This document shows, in pieces, positions 1-10,516 of a stretch of 64,000 bases of DNA (positions are counted from its first letter, which is position 1; each line of letters opens with the position of its first letter). Under the pieces are notes generated by a model. It did no database searches. It saw nothing but the letters and a program-made list of their open reading frames with translations, and was not told the DNA's origin. The position numbers and the translations under genes are program-made. This DNA comes from Eubacteriaceae bacterium (GTDB taxonomy: Bacteria; Bacillota; Clostridia; Eubacteriales; Eubacteriaceae): positions 26,863 to 90,862 of the forward strand of contig JAAYJS010000020.1 in assembly GCA_012522805.1 (NCBI GenBank), given 5' to 3'.

Positions 1-525
1 ATGACCAAAAGGGAAATTAGAATTTTAACCATCGCCCTTTTGGAAGTTAAAGACAATGACATCGTTGTAGACATCGGTGCCGGTACCGGCGGTTTGACTA
101 TGGAGGCAGCTTACGCAACGCCAAAGGGCAAAGTGTATGCAGTAGAGACGAAACCGGAAGCCATACAATTGATCAAAGAAAACGCCCGCCAATTTGGTTG
201 CGATCATATCCAATTGATAGAAGGGCGCGCACCGGAAGCATTGAAGAACATTGAAACCCCCGTCGACAAAGTGATCATAGGCGGTACCGGTGGAAAGATG
301 GAAGACATATTTGTTTGGAGTCACCAAGCCATGGTTACGGGGGGGCGCATTGTTGCGAATTTTGTGACTTTGGAAAATGCCGCAGAGGCTATGGCATTCA
401 TGAAAAAATATTTTATAGAGGCGGAATTAATACAAGTTGCCATCAGCAGAGGAGATGCCATTGGCGGTTTAACTCTGTTGCGGGCGGCCAATCCCATATT
501 TATCATAACGGGCAAAAAAGGATAA
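1..525 (+). CDS. cbiT: CbiT-type cobalt-precorrin (C15) methyltransferase/decarboxylase, probably 5' truncated by window edge
   Basis: SAM-MTase motif VVDIGAGTGGLTMEAA; MTKREIR near N-terminus matches the internal start region of CbiT; first gene of a cobalamin operon. Confidence 0.85.
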   Translation: MTKREIRILTIALLEVKDNDIVVDIGAGTGGLTMEAAYATPKGKVYAVETKPEAIQLIKENARQFGCDHIQLIEGRAPEALKNIETPVDKVIIGGTGGKMEDIFVWSHQAMVTGGRIVANFVTLENAAEAMAFMKKYFIEAELIQVAISRGDAIGGLTLLRAANPIFIITGKKG

Positions 526-582
526 AATAGGTTGAATCCTATCGGCAAAATGGAAATGGAAAGGTAGAGACAGGGAGAAATT

Positions 583-1833
583 ATGAAACTGGTAGTTGTT
601 GGAGTAAATCATGTAGATACACCTTTAGAAATTCGGGAAAAGGGTGCTTTTACAACCAGTCAAATCAATCAATCCATAGCGAAGTTAGTAGCACATCCGG
701 AAATATCCGAAGCGGTGGTACTTTCCACCTGCAATCGCAGCGAAATTTACGTTGCAACCCCGGAAGATACGGCACAACGTGCCGAGGAGATAGTTAAAAA
801 GTTTTATTGCTTGGAAAAATCTCAAAAGCTACAACCTTACCTTTTTTCTGAAAGCGATCGCTGCGCCATTCAACACCTGTATCGGGTGGTAGCGGGTCTC
901 AACTCCATGATATTGGGCGAGGACCAAATCCTCGGACAGGCAAAAGAGGCGTTGGATAAAGCGCATCGTGCGGAAGGTGCGGGCAAGTATTTAACCAAAG
1001 CTTTCAGAGAAGCGATTACCTTCACAAAAAAAGTAAAAACAACCTATAAAATATCGGAAACACCCCTGTCTTTAAGTTCCACAGCGGTGAAGTATGTCAA
1101 GCGGCATGTGGAAGATTATGCCAACAAAAACATTTTGATTATCGGATCGGGTAAAATGGGTCTTTTGGCCTTGCGCTATATGGCTTCGGAAGGATTTAAA
1201 AGAGTCTTTATGACCAACCGAACCTATCACTCCGGCGATGAGTACCGTCATATCTACAAAGGCATCAACGTCTACCGCTATGAAGATCGCTATCGCCTGA
1301 TCAGCGACATGGATGTGGTCATCTCAGCGACGGCATCCCCTCACTTGGTCATTAAAAAAGAAAGCATGAACCCTCGAAAAAAACCATTGCTGATGATTGA
1401 CTTGGCTTTACCGAGGGATGTAGACAGAAATGTAATGGATCTCGAGGATGTGACGCTGTTGACCATCGACGATTTTAATCATTTTATAGATGAAAAAAGT
1501 CAAGAGAGGTTGGAAATTGCTAAAAAAATTGAAAAAGAAATCGATGTAGAAATCAACGATTTGGTAGAATGGATTGATAAATCCAAAGTCGACAACATGA
1601 TTGGCAGATTTAACCGCGTGGCTATGGCTAGGGCGGATGAAACCATCGACCTACTCAATGAGCGATACGACTTTGAAGGAAAAGATAAAGAATATTTAGA
1701 AAAAATAGTTAAATCTAAGTTTCGTCAAATGATCATGCCCGCCATTCACGGGTTAAAATCCTTGGAGGGCAAATCGACCATTGAGGATGTTCAGCATGCC
1801 TTGAATTGCATATTTGAGGGAGGCGAAGGATGA
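583..1833 (+). CDS. hemA: Glutamyl-tRNA reductase
   Basis: VVLSTCNRSEIY active-site motif, GLNSMILGEDQILGQ, Rossmann domain; RBS-like gggagaaatt upstream. Confidence 0.96.
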   Translation: MKLVVVGVNHVDTPLEIREKGAFTTSQINQSIAKLVAHPEISEAVVLSTCNRSEIYVATPEDTAQRAEEIVKKFYCLEKSQKLQPYLFSESDRCAIQHLYRVVAGLNSMILGEDQILGQAKEALDKAHRAEGAGKYLTKAFREAITFTKKVKTTYKISETPLSLSSTAVKYVKRHVEDYANKNILIIGSGKMGLLALRYMASEGFKRVFMTNRTYHSGDEYRHIYKGINVYRYEDRYRLISDMDVVISATASPHLVIKKESMNPRKKPLLMIDLALPRDVDRNVMDLEDVTLLTIDDFNHFIDEKSQERLEIAKKIEKEIDVEINDLVEWIDKSKVDNMIGRFNRVAMARADETIDLLNERYDFEGKDKEYLEKIVKSKFRQMIMPAIHGLKSLEGKSTIEDVQHALNCIFEGGEG

Positions 1834-2432
1834 AAATCCCGGTTCTTTTAAATTTAAAAGATCGCAATGCTCTAGTCGTTGGTTTGGGAACTGTGGGATT
1901 GCGTCGACTGAACACTTTGCGCCAATACCCTTGCACGGTTTATGCCATCGGCAGCGATAGAGACAAGCGTTGTCCGCAAGAGGTACCTATCTTAGACAGT
2001 CGTTACGATAAGAAATACCTAAAAGGAATGGATTTGGTGGTGGCTGCCACCGACGATCGCGTCATCAACGATCTGATTGTTGCCAATTGCAAAGAGAAAA
2101 ACATCTTGGTCAATCGCGTGGACGACCCCGACAGCTGCGACTTTATCTTCCCCTCTGTGGTGCGCCGTGGCGATTTGAGCATCGCCGTTTGCACCGAAGG
2201 GGCAAGCCCCGGTTTAACCAAAAAAATTAGACAGGAGTTGGAAACGCAGTATGGGAGCGACTACGCCAGTCGTCTATCTCTGATGAAGAGCATCAGGGAA
2301 TCAATCTTAGAAACAGAAAAAAACCCAAAGCAGAAACAAGAAAAATTACGTGCATTAATAGATATGTCGGAGAAAGATCTTCAAATAGAAAAGGAGAAAT
2401 ATGAAAATTATCGTAGGCTCCAGGGGCAGTAA
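1830..2432 (+). CDS. Precorrin-2 dehydrogenase / sirohydrochlorin chelatase family (CysG N-terminal/SirC-like)
   Basis: N-terminal nucleotide-binding VVGLGTVGLRRL, VVAATDD, DDPDSCDFIFPSVVRRGDLSIAVCTEGASPGLTKKIRQELE; overlaps hemA stop by 4 nt. Confidence 0.92.
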   Translation: MKIPVLLNLKDRNALVVGLGTVGLRRLNTLRQYPCTVYAIGSDRDKRCPQEVPILDSRYDKKYLKGMDLVVAATDDRVINDLIVANCKEKNILVNRVDDPDSCDFIFPSVVRRGDLSIAVCTEGASPGLTKKIRQELETQYGSDYASRLSLMKSIRESILETEKNPKQKQEKLRALIDMSEKDLQIEKEKYENYRRLQGQ

Positions 2433-4818
2433 ACTAGCGTTGACACAAACGAAATGGCTGATCAACCGCCTAAAGGACAAGAACCCGGAAGTAGAATTCG
2501 AACTGAAAATCATCAAAACCAAAGGGGATCAAATACAACATATTGCATTGGATAAGATAGGTGACAAAGGTTTGTTCACCAAAGCCTTGGAAGATGCACT
2601 CTTGTCAGGAGAGATCCATATGGCGGTACACAGTATGAAAGATATGCCCTCGCGTTTGCCCCGGGGTTTAACCTTAGGTGTACCGACGGTCAGAGAAGAT
2701 GCCAGAGATGTTTTAGTGACACCCCATGCTATCCAATCACTCAAGGACATCCCTCAAAATGGAACGGTGGCTACGGGTTCTAAACGCAGAGCGTATCAAT
2801 TAAAAGCCCTCAGACCCGATCTAACCATCGTGGGGATTCGTGGCAATATCGATACTCGCATTCAAAAAATGTTGGATCAACAATTGGACGGCGTGATCTT
2901 AGCGGCATCCGGTCTGAAAAGAGCGGATCTATTTGAAAGCGATCGTTATCATTGTTATTCATTACCTGAAAAAGAATTTATCCCTGCACCCGCCCAAGGA
3001 ATTTTAGCCGTTGAAATCTCTGAAGATAACGAAGATGTCAAAAAAATGCTGAATACCATTGTGGACGAAGATACCCACCGTCAAATGCTGGCGGAAAGGG
3101 CTTTTTTAAAGGCCTTAGACGGTTCCTGTCACATACCCATGGGAGCGTATTTGGACATAGCAGGTGAGAGCATCACCCTCTATGGGCTCTACGGCAATCA
3201 AGACGGTTCTGTTTTACATCGAGATGCCATAACCGGAAAAATCGGGGAAGAAGAGAGCGTAGGGCAACGTTTAGCAGCTCAATTAAAAGAAAAAGTTGCA
3301 AAAGACATCACTCCGGGTACAGTTTACCTGACCGGTGCCGGCTGTGGCGATGAAGGGTTGTTAACGGTCAAAGCGCAAAAAGTATTGAGAACTTGTGACG
3401 CCTTGGTGTACGATGCCTTGATCAACAACAATTTCTTAAGAGAAACCAAGCCGGGATGTGAACAGATTTATGTGGGCAAACGGGCCAAAAACCATGCCAT
3501 GCCCCAGGATGATATCAACAAGCTCTTAGTACGCCTTTCCAAAGAGGGCAAAAATGTTGTCCGTTTAAAGGGTGGCGATCCCTACGTCTTTGGACGTGGA
3601 GGGGAAGAGGGCGAAGTTTTATACGATGCCGGTGTTCCCTTCGAAGTGATCCCCGGTATCACCTCGGTTATCGGAGGTCTGGCTTATGCGGGTATCCCCA
3701 TTACCCATCGCGATTGTGTGGCTTCTTTCCAAATCGTAACCGGTCACAGAAAAGAAAACGGGGAAGACTTGGATTGGAAAGCCCTTGCCGAATACAAAGG
3801 CACAACGGTCTTTTTAATGGGGGTTAGAAACCTCAAGTCCATTATGGACCACCTAAGAGCCAACGGTATGCGAAAAGATATGCCCGTTGCAGTCGTCCAC
3901 AAAGCTTCGACGCCCTCACAACGCGTGGTGACAGGAACGATCGAAACCATTCACGATACGGTGGTATCCGAGAAAATCACTGCGCCCAGTTTAATAGTGG
4001 TGGGAGATGTCGTTCATAAAAGAGAAAAGCTACGTTTTTTCGATAACAAACCACTTTTTGGAAAACGCGTCGTGGTAACCCGTTCCCGTCAACAAAGTTC
4101 TAAAATGGTTCAACAATTGGAAGCCTTGGGCGCAGAGGCCATCATGTATCCGACCATCGTCATCGAGCCGATTGCAGAAGAAGTAGAACGTTTAGCTGAT
4201 ACCTTGGAGGAACTTAAATCCTTTACCCATTTGGTCATCACCTCGGTGAACGGTGTGGAGATATTTTTCAGAACGCTCTACAACAAGGGGCTGGATGCCC
4301 GTGCCCTCGCCGGCTTACACATCACCGCAGTGGGTCCGGAAACGAAAAAAGCTTTCGAACAAAATGGCGTTGTACCAGATTTTATGCCCAAACGTTATGT
4401 CGGGGAAGATTTAATCGACGGTTTATGGCCTGTCACCGACGAAAACTCAAAAATCCTCATACCCAGATCCAAAAATGCACGGATTGATGTCGTAGAAGCA
4501 TTTCGAAAAAAATGTGTGGTGGAGGAAATCCAAATCTATCAAACCCTGCGGGAAGATTCTGAAGATGTGGACATGCTTGCCTTGTTAAAAGAACAAGCCA
4601 TCGATTATATTACCTTTACCAGCTCGACCACAGCCCAGTACTTTTTAGAAAAAATTGGAAAAGAAAACATCCAATGGACAGAGAACAGTAAAACCGTATC
4701 CATCGGCCCCATCACCTCAGCGAAAATGAAAGCCCTCGGATTGCATCTCAGCATGGAGGCGGAGGTATACACCATATCCGGGATGATCGATACGATCTTA
4801 AAAGATGTTCAAGGTTAA
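2401..4818 (+). CDS. Trifunctional fusion: porphobilinogen deaminase (HemC) - uroporphyrinogen-III C-methyltransferase (CobA) - uroporphyrinogen-III synthase (HemD)
   Basis: Single 805-aa ORF: HemC region with GSRGSKLALTQT and cofactor-Cys motif DGSCHIPMGA (~aa 1-300); CobA region TGAGCGDEGLLTVKA, GGDPYVFGRGGEE, VIPGITSV (~304-550); HemD-like region VVVTRSRQQSSKM ... ITFTSSTTAQYF (~555-805). Confidence 0.93.
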   Translation: MKIIVGSRGSKLALTQTKWLINRLKDKNPEVEFELKIIKTKGDQIQHIALDKIGDKGLFTKALEDALLSGEIHMAVHSMKDMPSRLPRGLTLGVPTVREDARDVLVTPHAIQSLKDIPQNGTVATGSKRRAYQLKALRPDLTIVGIRGNIDTRIQKMLDQQLDGVILAASGLKRADLFESDRYHCYSLPEKEFIPAPAQGILAVEISEDNEDVKKMLNTIVDEDTHRQMLAERAFLKALDGSCHIPMGAYLDIAGESITLYGLYGNQDGSVLHRDAITGKIGEEESVGQRLAAQLKEKVAKDITPGTVYLTGAGCGDEGLLTVKAQKVLRTCDALVYDALINNNFLRETKPGCEQIYVGKRAKNHAMPQDDINKLLVRLSKEGKNVVRLKGGDPYVFGRGGEEGEVLYDAGVPFEVIPGITSVIGGLAYAGIPITHRDCVASFQIVTGHRKENGEDLDWKALAEYKGTTVFLMGVRNLKSIMDHLRANGMRKDMPVAVVHKASTPSQRVVTGTIETIHDTVVSEKITAPSLIVVGDVVHKREKLRFFDNKPLFGKRVVVTRSRQQSSKMVQQLEALGAEAIMYPTIVIEPIAEEVERLADTLEELKSFTHLVITSVNGVEIFFRTLYNKGLDARALAGLHITAVGPETKKAFEQNGVVPDFMPKRYVGEDLIDGLWPVTDENSKILIPRSKNARIDVVEAFRKKCVVEEIQIYQTLREDSEDVDMLALLKEQAIDYITFTSSTTAQYFLEKIGKENIQWTENSKTVSIGPITSAKMKALGLHLSMEAEVYTISGMIDTILKDVQG

Positions 4819-4834
4819 AGAGAAAGGAAAGTCT

Positions 4835-5806
4835 ATGTTATTACCAACAAGGCTCAGGAAAAATAATGCCATACGCGCGTTAGTACGAGAAACGCACTTG
4901 TCGATGAATGATGTCGTCTATCCGATTTTTATCGTCGACGGTAAAGGGATCAAGCGAGAAATTCCCTCGATGAAGGGCCAATACCATTATTCCGTTGACA
5001 TGTTGGAAGAGGCTGTTGCAGATTTTAGTGCAAAGGGTATCGGTTACCTACTATTGTTCGGCGTTCCGGATCAGAAAGACGCCGAAGCGACACCGGCCTT
5101 TGCGGAAGAAGGGTTGGTACAACAAGCCACGCGCGCCATTAAAAAAGCCGATCCGAATATGTACGTCATCACCGATGTCTGCTTATGTGAATACAAAAGC
5201 GATGGCCATTGTTGTTTTTTCAACGAAGACGGCGCCATCAATCGTGAGCGTTCCTTGGAAACCCTATGTCGCGTGGCGGTAAGCCATGCCGAAGCCGGTG
5301 CCGACATGGTCGCCCCTTCGGATATGATGGATGAGCGCATCGGTCAAATTCGAGAAGCTTTGGACTTAGCAGGTTACGAAAATATTCCCATCATGGCGTA
5401 TTCCGCTAAATACGCTTCGGCTTTTTACGGACCTTTTAGAGATGCGGCCAATTCGGCCCCTGCCTTCGGCGACCGCAAGGCCTATCAAATGGATCCGGCT
5501 AATGCGGAAGAGGCCTTAAAGGAAATCGCCTTAGATATCCAAGAGAATGCCGATATCGTCATGGTTAAACCGGCCATGCCCTACTTGGATATTCTTGCAA
5601 AGGGAAAGGAAATATCTTATTTGCCCATGGCGGCTTATCAAGTCTCCGGCGAATACGCCATGTTACAAAATGCGGTGGATCAGGGCTTGCTGGATGAGAA
5701 GGCCTTGTTCGAAGCGCTGTTATCCATTAAACGCGCCGGAGCCGACATTATTCTTACGTATTTTGCACCTGTTTTACAGGATTTGATAAAGGAGTATCAA
5801 GCGTGA
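4835..5806 (+). CDS. hemB: Delta-aminolevulinic acid dehydratase (porphobilinogen synthase)
   Basis: DVCLCEYKSDGHCCFF metal-binding motif, MVKPAMPYLDI, QVSGEYAM; start placed at 4835 (MLLPTRLRK) behind aaagg RBS rather than ORF start 4805. Confidence 0.96.
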   Translation: MLLPTRLRKNNAIRALVRETHLSMNDVVYPIFIVDGKGIKREIPSMKGQYHYSVDMLEEAVADFSAKGIGYLLLFGVPDQKDAEATPAFAEEGLVQQATRAIKKADPNMYVITDVCLCEYKSDGHCCFFNEDGAINRERSLETLCRVAVSHAEAGADMVAPSDMMDERIGQIREALDLAGYENIPIMAYSAKYASAFYGPFRDAANSAPAFGDRKAYQMDPANAEEALKEIALDIQENADIVMVKPAMPYLDILAKGKEISYLPMAAYQVSGEYAMLQNAVDQGLLDEKALFEALLSIKRAGADIILTYFAPVLQDLIKEYQA

Positions 5807-7095
5807 AAAAACACGACAAAAGTTATCAACACTATCAAAACGCATTAAAAGTGATTCCGGGCGGGGTCAACTCGCCTGTTCGGGCTTTTCAATCCGTGGG
5901 TATGTCACCCGTTTTTATAGATTACGGAGAAGGCGCCACTGTCTACGATGTGGACGGCAATGCCTACACCGATTATATTGGATCTTGGGGCCCACTCATT
6001 TTAGGACACGGCTCGCCGGTTTATACCGAAGGCATAGCAGAGCGCTTAGAGAAGGGATCTACTTTTGGTGTGCCCACTGCCGTAGAAGTTGCTTTGGCCG
6101 AAGTGATCATCGATGCCATCCCCTCCATGGAGATGGTGCGCATGGTTAACTCCGGAACGGAAGCCACCATGTCCGCCATACGCTTGGCTAGGGGCTACAC
6201 CGGTAAAAACAAATTTATAAAATTTGAAGGTTGTTATCATGGCCACAGTGATGCCTTATTGGTAAAATCCGGATCCGGGACCCTCACTTACGGCGTACCG
6301 ACCTCTGCCGGTGTTACAGCCGGTGCCGCCCAAGATACCTTGGTTGCAACCTATAACGACTTAGATTCCGTGGCTGCTTTATTCGATGCTTACCCCGACG
6401 AGATCGCCTGCGTGATTGTGGAGCCCGTAGCGGGTAATATGGGTGTTGTCCCTCCGGCGCAAGGTTTTCTAAAACAATTAAGAGAACTGACGGAAGAAAA
6501 GGGTGCCCTTTTAATTTTTGACGAAGTCATTACCGGCTTTCGTTTGGATTATGGAGGCGCTCAAAATTATTTTGAAGTGCAGCCGGACTTAACCACCTTG
6601 GGTAAAATCATCGGCGGCGGTATGCCCGTAGGTGCCTTTGGGGGTAAAAGAGAGATTATGGAAAAACTGGCTCCCACAGGTCCCGTATACCAAGCCGGCA
6701 CCCTATCGGGAAATCCGGTAGCGATGACCATGGGCCTGAATACCCTACATTACCTCAAAACCCATCCTGAAATTTATACGTTTATGGAAGACATGGCCAT
6801 TTGTTTGGAAAAAGGTTTTTTACAAAATGCTGAAGAAGCAGGTATACCCATAGCTGTTAACCGCATTGGCGGGATGTTGTCGATGTTTTTCACAGACGAA
6901 AAAGTAGGGGATTACACCTCTGTTATGGGATCGGACACCGATCGTTACGCCCAATATTTTAAAGAGATGTTGGAGTTGGGGCAATTGTTGCCACCGGCTC
7001 AATTTGAAGGTATCTTTTTATCCGCTGCTCACTCAAAGAGCATCATAGAAGAAACTTTAGCAGCGCAAAAAAGCGCTTTTAGAAAAATAGTATAA
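5803..7095 (+). CDS. hemL: Glutamate-1-semialdehyde 2,1-aminomutase
   Basis: GTG start; VIPGGVNSPVRAF, MVNSGTEATMSAIRLARGYTG, IFDEVITGFR, TLGKIIGGGMPVGAFGG. Confidence 0.96.
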   Translation: MKKHDKSYQHYQNALKVIPGGVNSPVRAFQSVGMSPVFIDYGEGATVYDVDGNAYTDYIGSWGPLILGHGSPVYTEGIAERLEKGSTFGVPTAVEVALAEVIIDAIPSMEMVRMVNSGTEATMSAIRLARGYTGKNKFIKFEGCYHGHSDALLVKSGSGTLTYGVPTSAGVTAGAAQDTLVATYNDLDSVAALFDAYPDEIACVIVEPVAGNMGVVPPAQGFLKQLRELTEEKGALLIFDEVITGFRLDYGGAQNYFEVQPDLTTLGKIIGGGMPVGAFGGKREIMEKLAPTGPVYQAGTLSGNPVAMTMGLNTLHYLKTHPEIYTFMEDMAICLEKGFLQNAEEAGIPIAVNRIGGMLSMFFTDEKVGDYTSVMGSDTDRYAQYFKEMLELGQLLPPAQFEGIFLSAAHSKSIIEETLAAQKSAFRKIV

Positions 7096-7120
7096 GAAAT
7101 AAAAAAGATTAGGAGTCACT

Positions 7121-7915
7121 ATGTCAAAAAAGGCTTTACTCGTTATCAGCTTTGGCACCTCTTACAACGCAACGAGAGAAAAAACCATCGGTGCCATCGA
7201 AAGGGATTTACAAGAATCCTATCCGGATAGAGATTTTTACAGAGCGTTTACCTCCCGGATGATCATTAAAAAACTCAAGGAAAGAGATGGAGAAGCCATC
7301 GATACACCCTTAGAAGCCATACAAAAATTAAAAGATGCCGGGTACGACGATGTAGTTTGTCAAACCACCCACGTCATCAATGGTTACGAATACGATTTAA
7401 CCATCAGTGAACTGAAACAATACTGCAATGATTTTAAATCCTTAACCATTGGTTTCCCTTTACTTTCATCCACCGAAGACTACCATCAAGTCGTCGAAGT
7501 TTTGGAAGAGATCATACCGGACTTAAAAGAAGGAGAAGCCTATGTATTTATGGGACACGGCTCCGATCATCACGCCAATGCGACCTACCCCGCATTGGAC
7601 TTTCAATTCAAACACACGGGGTACGAAGACGTGTATATGGCCACGGTAGAGGGCTTTCCGGAATTATCCCATATCTTTCCAAAACTCCATGAAAAAAAGT
7701 ATACTAAAGTATATTTGGCACCCTTTATGGTGGTTGCCGGCGATCATGCCATCAACGACATGGCAGGAGACGATGAAGATTCATGGAAAAATGTTTTTGT
7801 AAAAAATGGTTTTGAAGTTGAATGCGTCTTAAAAGGTTTAGGCCAATACGAAGGTATACGTAAAATATTCGTAGAGCATTGCCACAATGGTAAACAAGTG
7901 TGCGAATTGTTGTAA
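7121..7915 (+). CDS. cbiK: Sirohydrochlorin cobaltochelatase
   Basis: LLVISFGTSYNATREKTI and FMGHGSDHHANATYPALD motifs of CbiK; context. Confidence 0.93.
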   Translation: MSKKALLVISFGTSYNATREKTIGAIERDLQESYPDRDFYRAFTSRMIIKKLKERDGEAIDTPLEAIQKLKDAGYDDVVCQTTHVINGYEYDLTISELKQYCNDFKSLTIGFPLLSSTEDYHQVVEVLEEIIPDLKEGEAYVFMGHGSDHHANATYPALDFQFKHTGYEDVYMATVEGFPELSHIFPKLHEKKYTKVYLAPFMVVAGDHAINDMAGDDEDSWKNVFVKNGFEVECVLKGLGQYEGIRKIFVEHCHNGKQVCELL

Positions 7916-7961
7916 AACAATTCTATACTCGGTTTGATTGTTGGCACAATCAGGAGAAAAT

Positions 7962-8723
7962 ATGAAAAATACGATTTATATGATAGGTGCAGGCCCCGGG
8001 GATCCGGAGCTGATTACCCTAAAAGGCAAACGCCTGATCGATGAAGCGGATGTTATCATTTACGCCGGTTCTTTGGTGAACCCAAAGGTGTTGGAAGGGC
8101 ATAAAGAGAATGCACAGATACACAATTCCGCATCCATGACCTTGGATGAAGTCATCGAAGTCATGGAACAGGGTATAGCGGCCGGTAAAAAAGTGGTGCG
8201 AGTCCACACGGGGGACCCTTCCATTTATGGTGCGATTCGAGAACAAATGGATCGTTTGGAAGCCTTGGACATTCCCTATGAGGTGGTACCCGGTGTCTCT
8301 TCTTTCGTGGCTTCTGCAGCTGCTTTAAAAAAGGAGTTCACCTTGCCCGAAGTCTCTCAAACAGTGATCTGTACCCGATTGGAAGGCAGAACACCGGTAC
8401 CGGAGAGAGAACAATTGGAATTATTGGCAAGCCACCGCACCTCCATGGCCATTTTTTTATCCGTTCAAATGATAGAAGAAGTCATCGATCGTCTGTTGAC
8501 CCATTACCCGGCGACCACGCCCATCGCCATCGTACAGCGCGCCACTTGGGAAGACCAAAAAATAGTGATGGGTACCTTAGAGGATATTGCAGAGAAAGTG
8601 GCGGATGCCGGTATTACCAAACAAGCACAAATTTTGGTCGGAGATTTTTTAGGAGATAGGTATGCCCTCTCTAAATTGTACGACCCATCTTTTAGCCATG
8701 AATTTAGAAAAGCTTCCCGATGA
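7962..8723 (+). CDS. cbiF: Cobalt-precorrin-4 C11-methyltransferase
   Basis: MIGAGPGDPELITLKGKRLIDEADVIIYAGSLVNP; VHTGDPSIYGAI; ATG at 7962 behind caggag RBS. Confidence 0.95.
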   Translation: MKNTIYMIGAGPGDPELITLKGKRLIDEADVIIYAGSLVNPKVLEGHKENAQIHNSASMTLDEVIEVMEQGIAAGKKVVRVHTGDPSIYGAIREQMDRLEALDIPYEVVPGVSSFVASAAALKKEFTLPEVSQTVICTRLEGRTPVPEREQLELLASHRTSMAIFLSVQMIEEVIDRLLTHYPATTPIAIVQRATWEDQKIVMGTLEDIAEKVADAGITKQAQILVGDFLGDRYALSKLYDPSFSHEFRKASR

Positions 8724-9783
8724 CGAGAAGTGGGCTATAATAACAGTAACCCGACAAGGTGTTGAAAAAGCACGGGAAATGGCCCAGGCCATCTCCGAGA
8801 AATCGCCGGATATCATCACCATAAAAAAATACCAAAGCCGAGATACTAAAGTTTTGGAAGGTTCTTTTAAGGACGGTTTTAAGCAAGTAGCACAGACCTA
8901 CAATGTTTTGGTGTGCATCATGGCGACGGGTATTGTGGTACGTGCCATGGCCCCTTTACTCAAACATAAAGCCTTGGATCCGGCTGTTTTGGTCGTGGAC
9001 CCTAAAGGGGAATACGTCATCAGCTTATTGTCCGGTCACCTAGGGGGTGCCAACGAGGCAACCCGTTATCTTGCTGCAAAATTAGGCGCCCAAGCGGTGA
9101 TTACCACAGCGACAGATGTTTTGGACTCTATGGCGGTGGATACCTTGGCCCAGGCATTGAATGGAGCGGTAGAAAATTTTGTCGATGCAAAAACAGTCAC
9201 AGCACTCATCCTGGACGGACAGCCCGTAGAATTTTTAAACCGGTGCGAATACCCTGTCAAGCACATTGCTTTTCCCGAAAATTTTGGTGAAAACATTTCA
9301 AATCCAAAGGCCCGTGTGGTTTTTACAGATACAATGGTCGGTCAATACAACATGCCGACGGCAGTGATTGTACCCAAAGCCTATGTGTTGGGCATCGGTT
9401 GTCGGCGCCATACGAAAGCGCAGACCATTATCGAAAACATACACGCCATGCTGGAAGCTGAAAATCTTTACCCCCAGTGTATTGCAAAATTTGCAACCAT
9501 CGGTTTAAAAGCCGACGAAAAGGGTTTATTGGAAGCTTGCAAACACTTTGGAGCGAAACTGACAATTGTACCCGATGCCATGATCAAAACAGTGGAATCA
9601 AAATTTCAATTTTCCGATTTGGTTTATCGTACAACGGGTTTGGGTTCTGTCTGTGAACCGGCAGGCTATGTTGTATCCGGTTTTGGGGACTGTCGCGTTT
9701 CAAAAATTAAGGGAAACGGGATGACCCTTTCTCTATGGAAAATAAACGAAAGCATTTTAAAACATAAGGAGAATTATGAGTAA
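8698..9783 (+). CDS. cbiG: Cobalt-precorrin-5A hydrolase
   Basis: ATGIVVRAMAPLLKHKALDPAVLVVDPKGEYVISLLSGHLGGANEATR; start ATG 8698 overlaps cbiF by 26 nt. Confidence 0.94.
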   Translation: MNLEKLPDDEKWAIITVTRQGVEKAREMAQAISEKSPDIITIKKYQSRDTKVLEGSFKDGFKQVAQTYNVLVCIMATGIVVRAMAPLLKHKALDPAVLVVDPKGEYVISLLSGHLGGANEATRYLAAKLGAQAVITTATDVLDSMAVDTLAQALNGAVENFVDAKTVTALILDGQPVEFLNRCEYPVKHIAFPENFGENISNPKARVVFTDTMVGQYNMPTAVIVPKAYVLGIGCRRHTKAQTIIENIHAMLEAENLYPQCIAKFATIGLKADEKGLLEACKHFGAKLTIVPDAMIKTVESKFQFSDLVYRTTGLGSVCEPAGYVVSGFGDCRVSKIKGNGMTLSLWKINESILKHKENYE

Positions 9784-10516
9784 TAAAATTTGGATTGTGG
9801 GATTAGGTCCCGGATTACATGACCATATGACGCCGGCAGCTCAAGATGCCTTAAAAGAAGCGGAAGTGGTCGTTGGTTATAAAACCTACATTGACTTAAT
9901 CAAGTTTTTCTTAATTGACAAAGAAGTTTATGCTTCAGGCATGCGCAAAGAAATTGACCGTTGCAAAGAAGTGTTGGAGATAGCCAATCAAGGCAAATCC
10001 GTGGCTTTGGTCAGCTCCGGCGATGCGGGCGTTTACGGTATGGCCGGTATCATGTTGGAGTTGGTGGAAAGCGAACAGGCAGATGTCGACGTCATCGTCA
10101 TTCCGGGGGTATCGGCTGCAAATGCCGCTGCTGCCACTTTAGGGGCACCTCTCATGCACGACTATTGCGTGATTTCCCTGAGTGATTTATTAACGGATTG
10201 GGATATCATTAAAAAACGCATCGCCTGTGCAGGTGAAGGAGATTTTGTTGTTTCCTTATACAACCCACGCTCTAAGGGCAGACCGAATAACATCGTCGAA
10301 GCCAGAGACATTCTATTAAAATACCGTTCACCTCAAACGCCGGTTGGCATTGTCACAAACGCAAAAAGAGAAAACGAATCCATGGTCATCACCGATTTGG
10401 AAAACATGTGTGAAGAAGAAATCAATATGTTTTCCATGGTGATCATCGGTAATTCCAAAACCTTTGTAACAGAAGACGGCACCACCATGATTACACCTAG
10501 GGGTTATAAATTGTGA
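9776..10516 (+). CDS. cbiH: Precorrin-3B C17-methyltransferase (CbiH/CobJ)
   Basis: IWIVGLGPGLHDHMTPAAQDALKEAEVVVGYKTYIDLI; SSGDAGVYGMAGI; VSLYNPRSKGR. Confidence 0.95.
   Translation: MSNKIWIVGLGPGLHDHMTPAAQDALKEAEVVVGYKTYIDLIKFFLIDKEVYASGMRKEIDRCKEVLEIANQGKSVALVSSGDAGVYGMAGIMLELVESEQADVDVIVIPGVSAANAAAATLGAPLMHDYCVISLSDLLTDWDIIKKRIACAGEGDFVVSLYNPRSKGRPNNIVEARDILLKYRSPQTPVGIVTNAKRENESMVITDLENMCEEEINMFSMVIIGNSKTFVTEDGTTMITPRGYKL

Noticed and set aside
25-327. Antisense ORF inside cbiT
   Set aside because: Overlaps a confident conserved CDS on the other strand; no RBS or recognised motif. Same reasoning applied to all other antisense or alternate-frame ORFs inside confident genes
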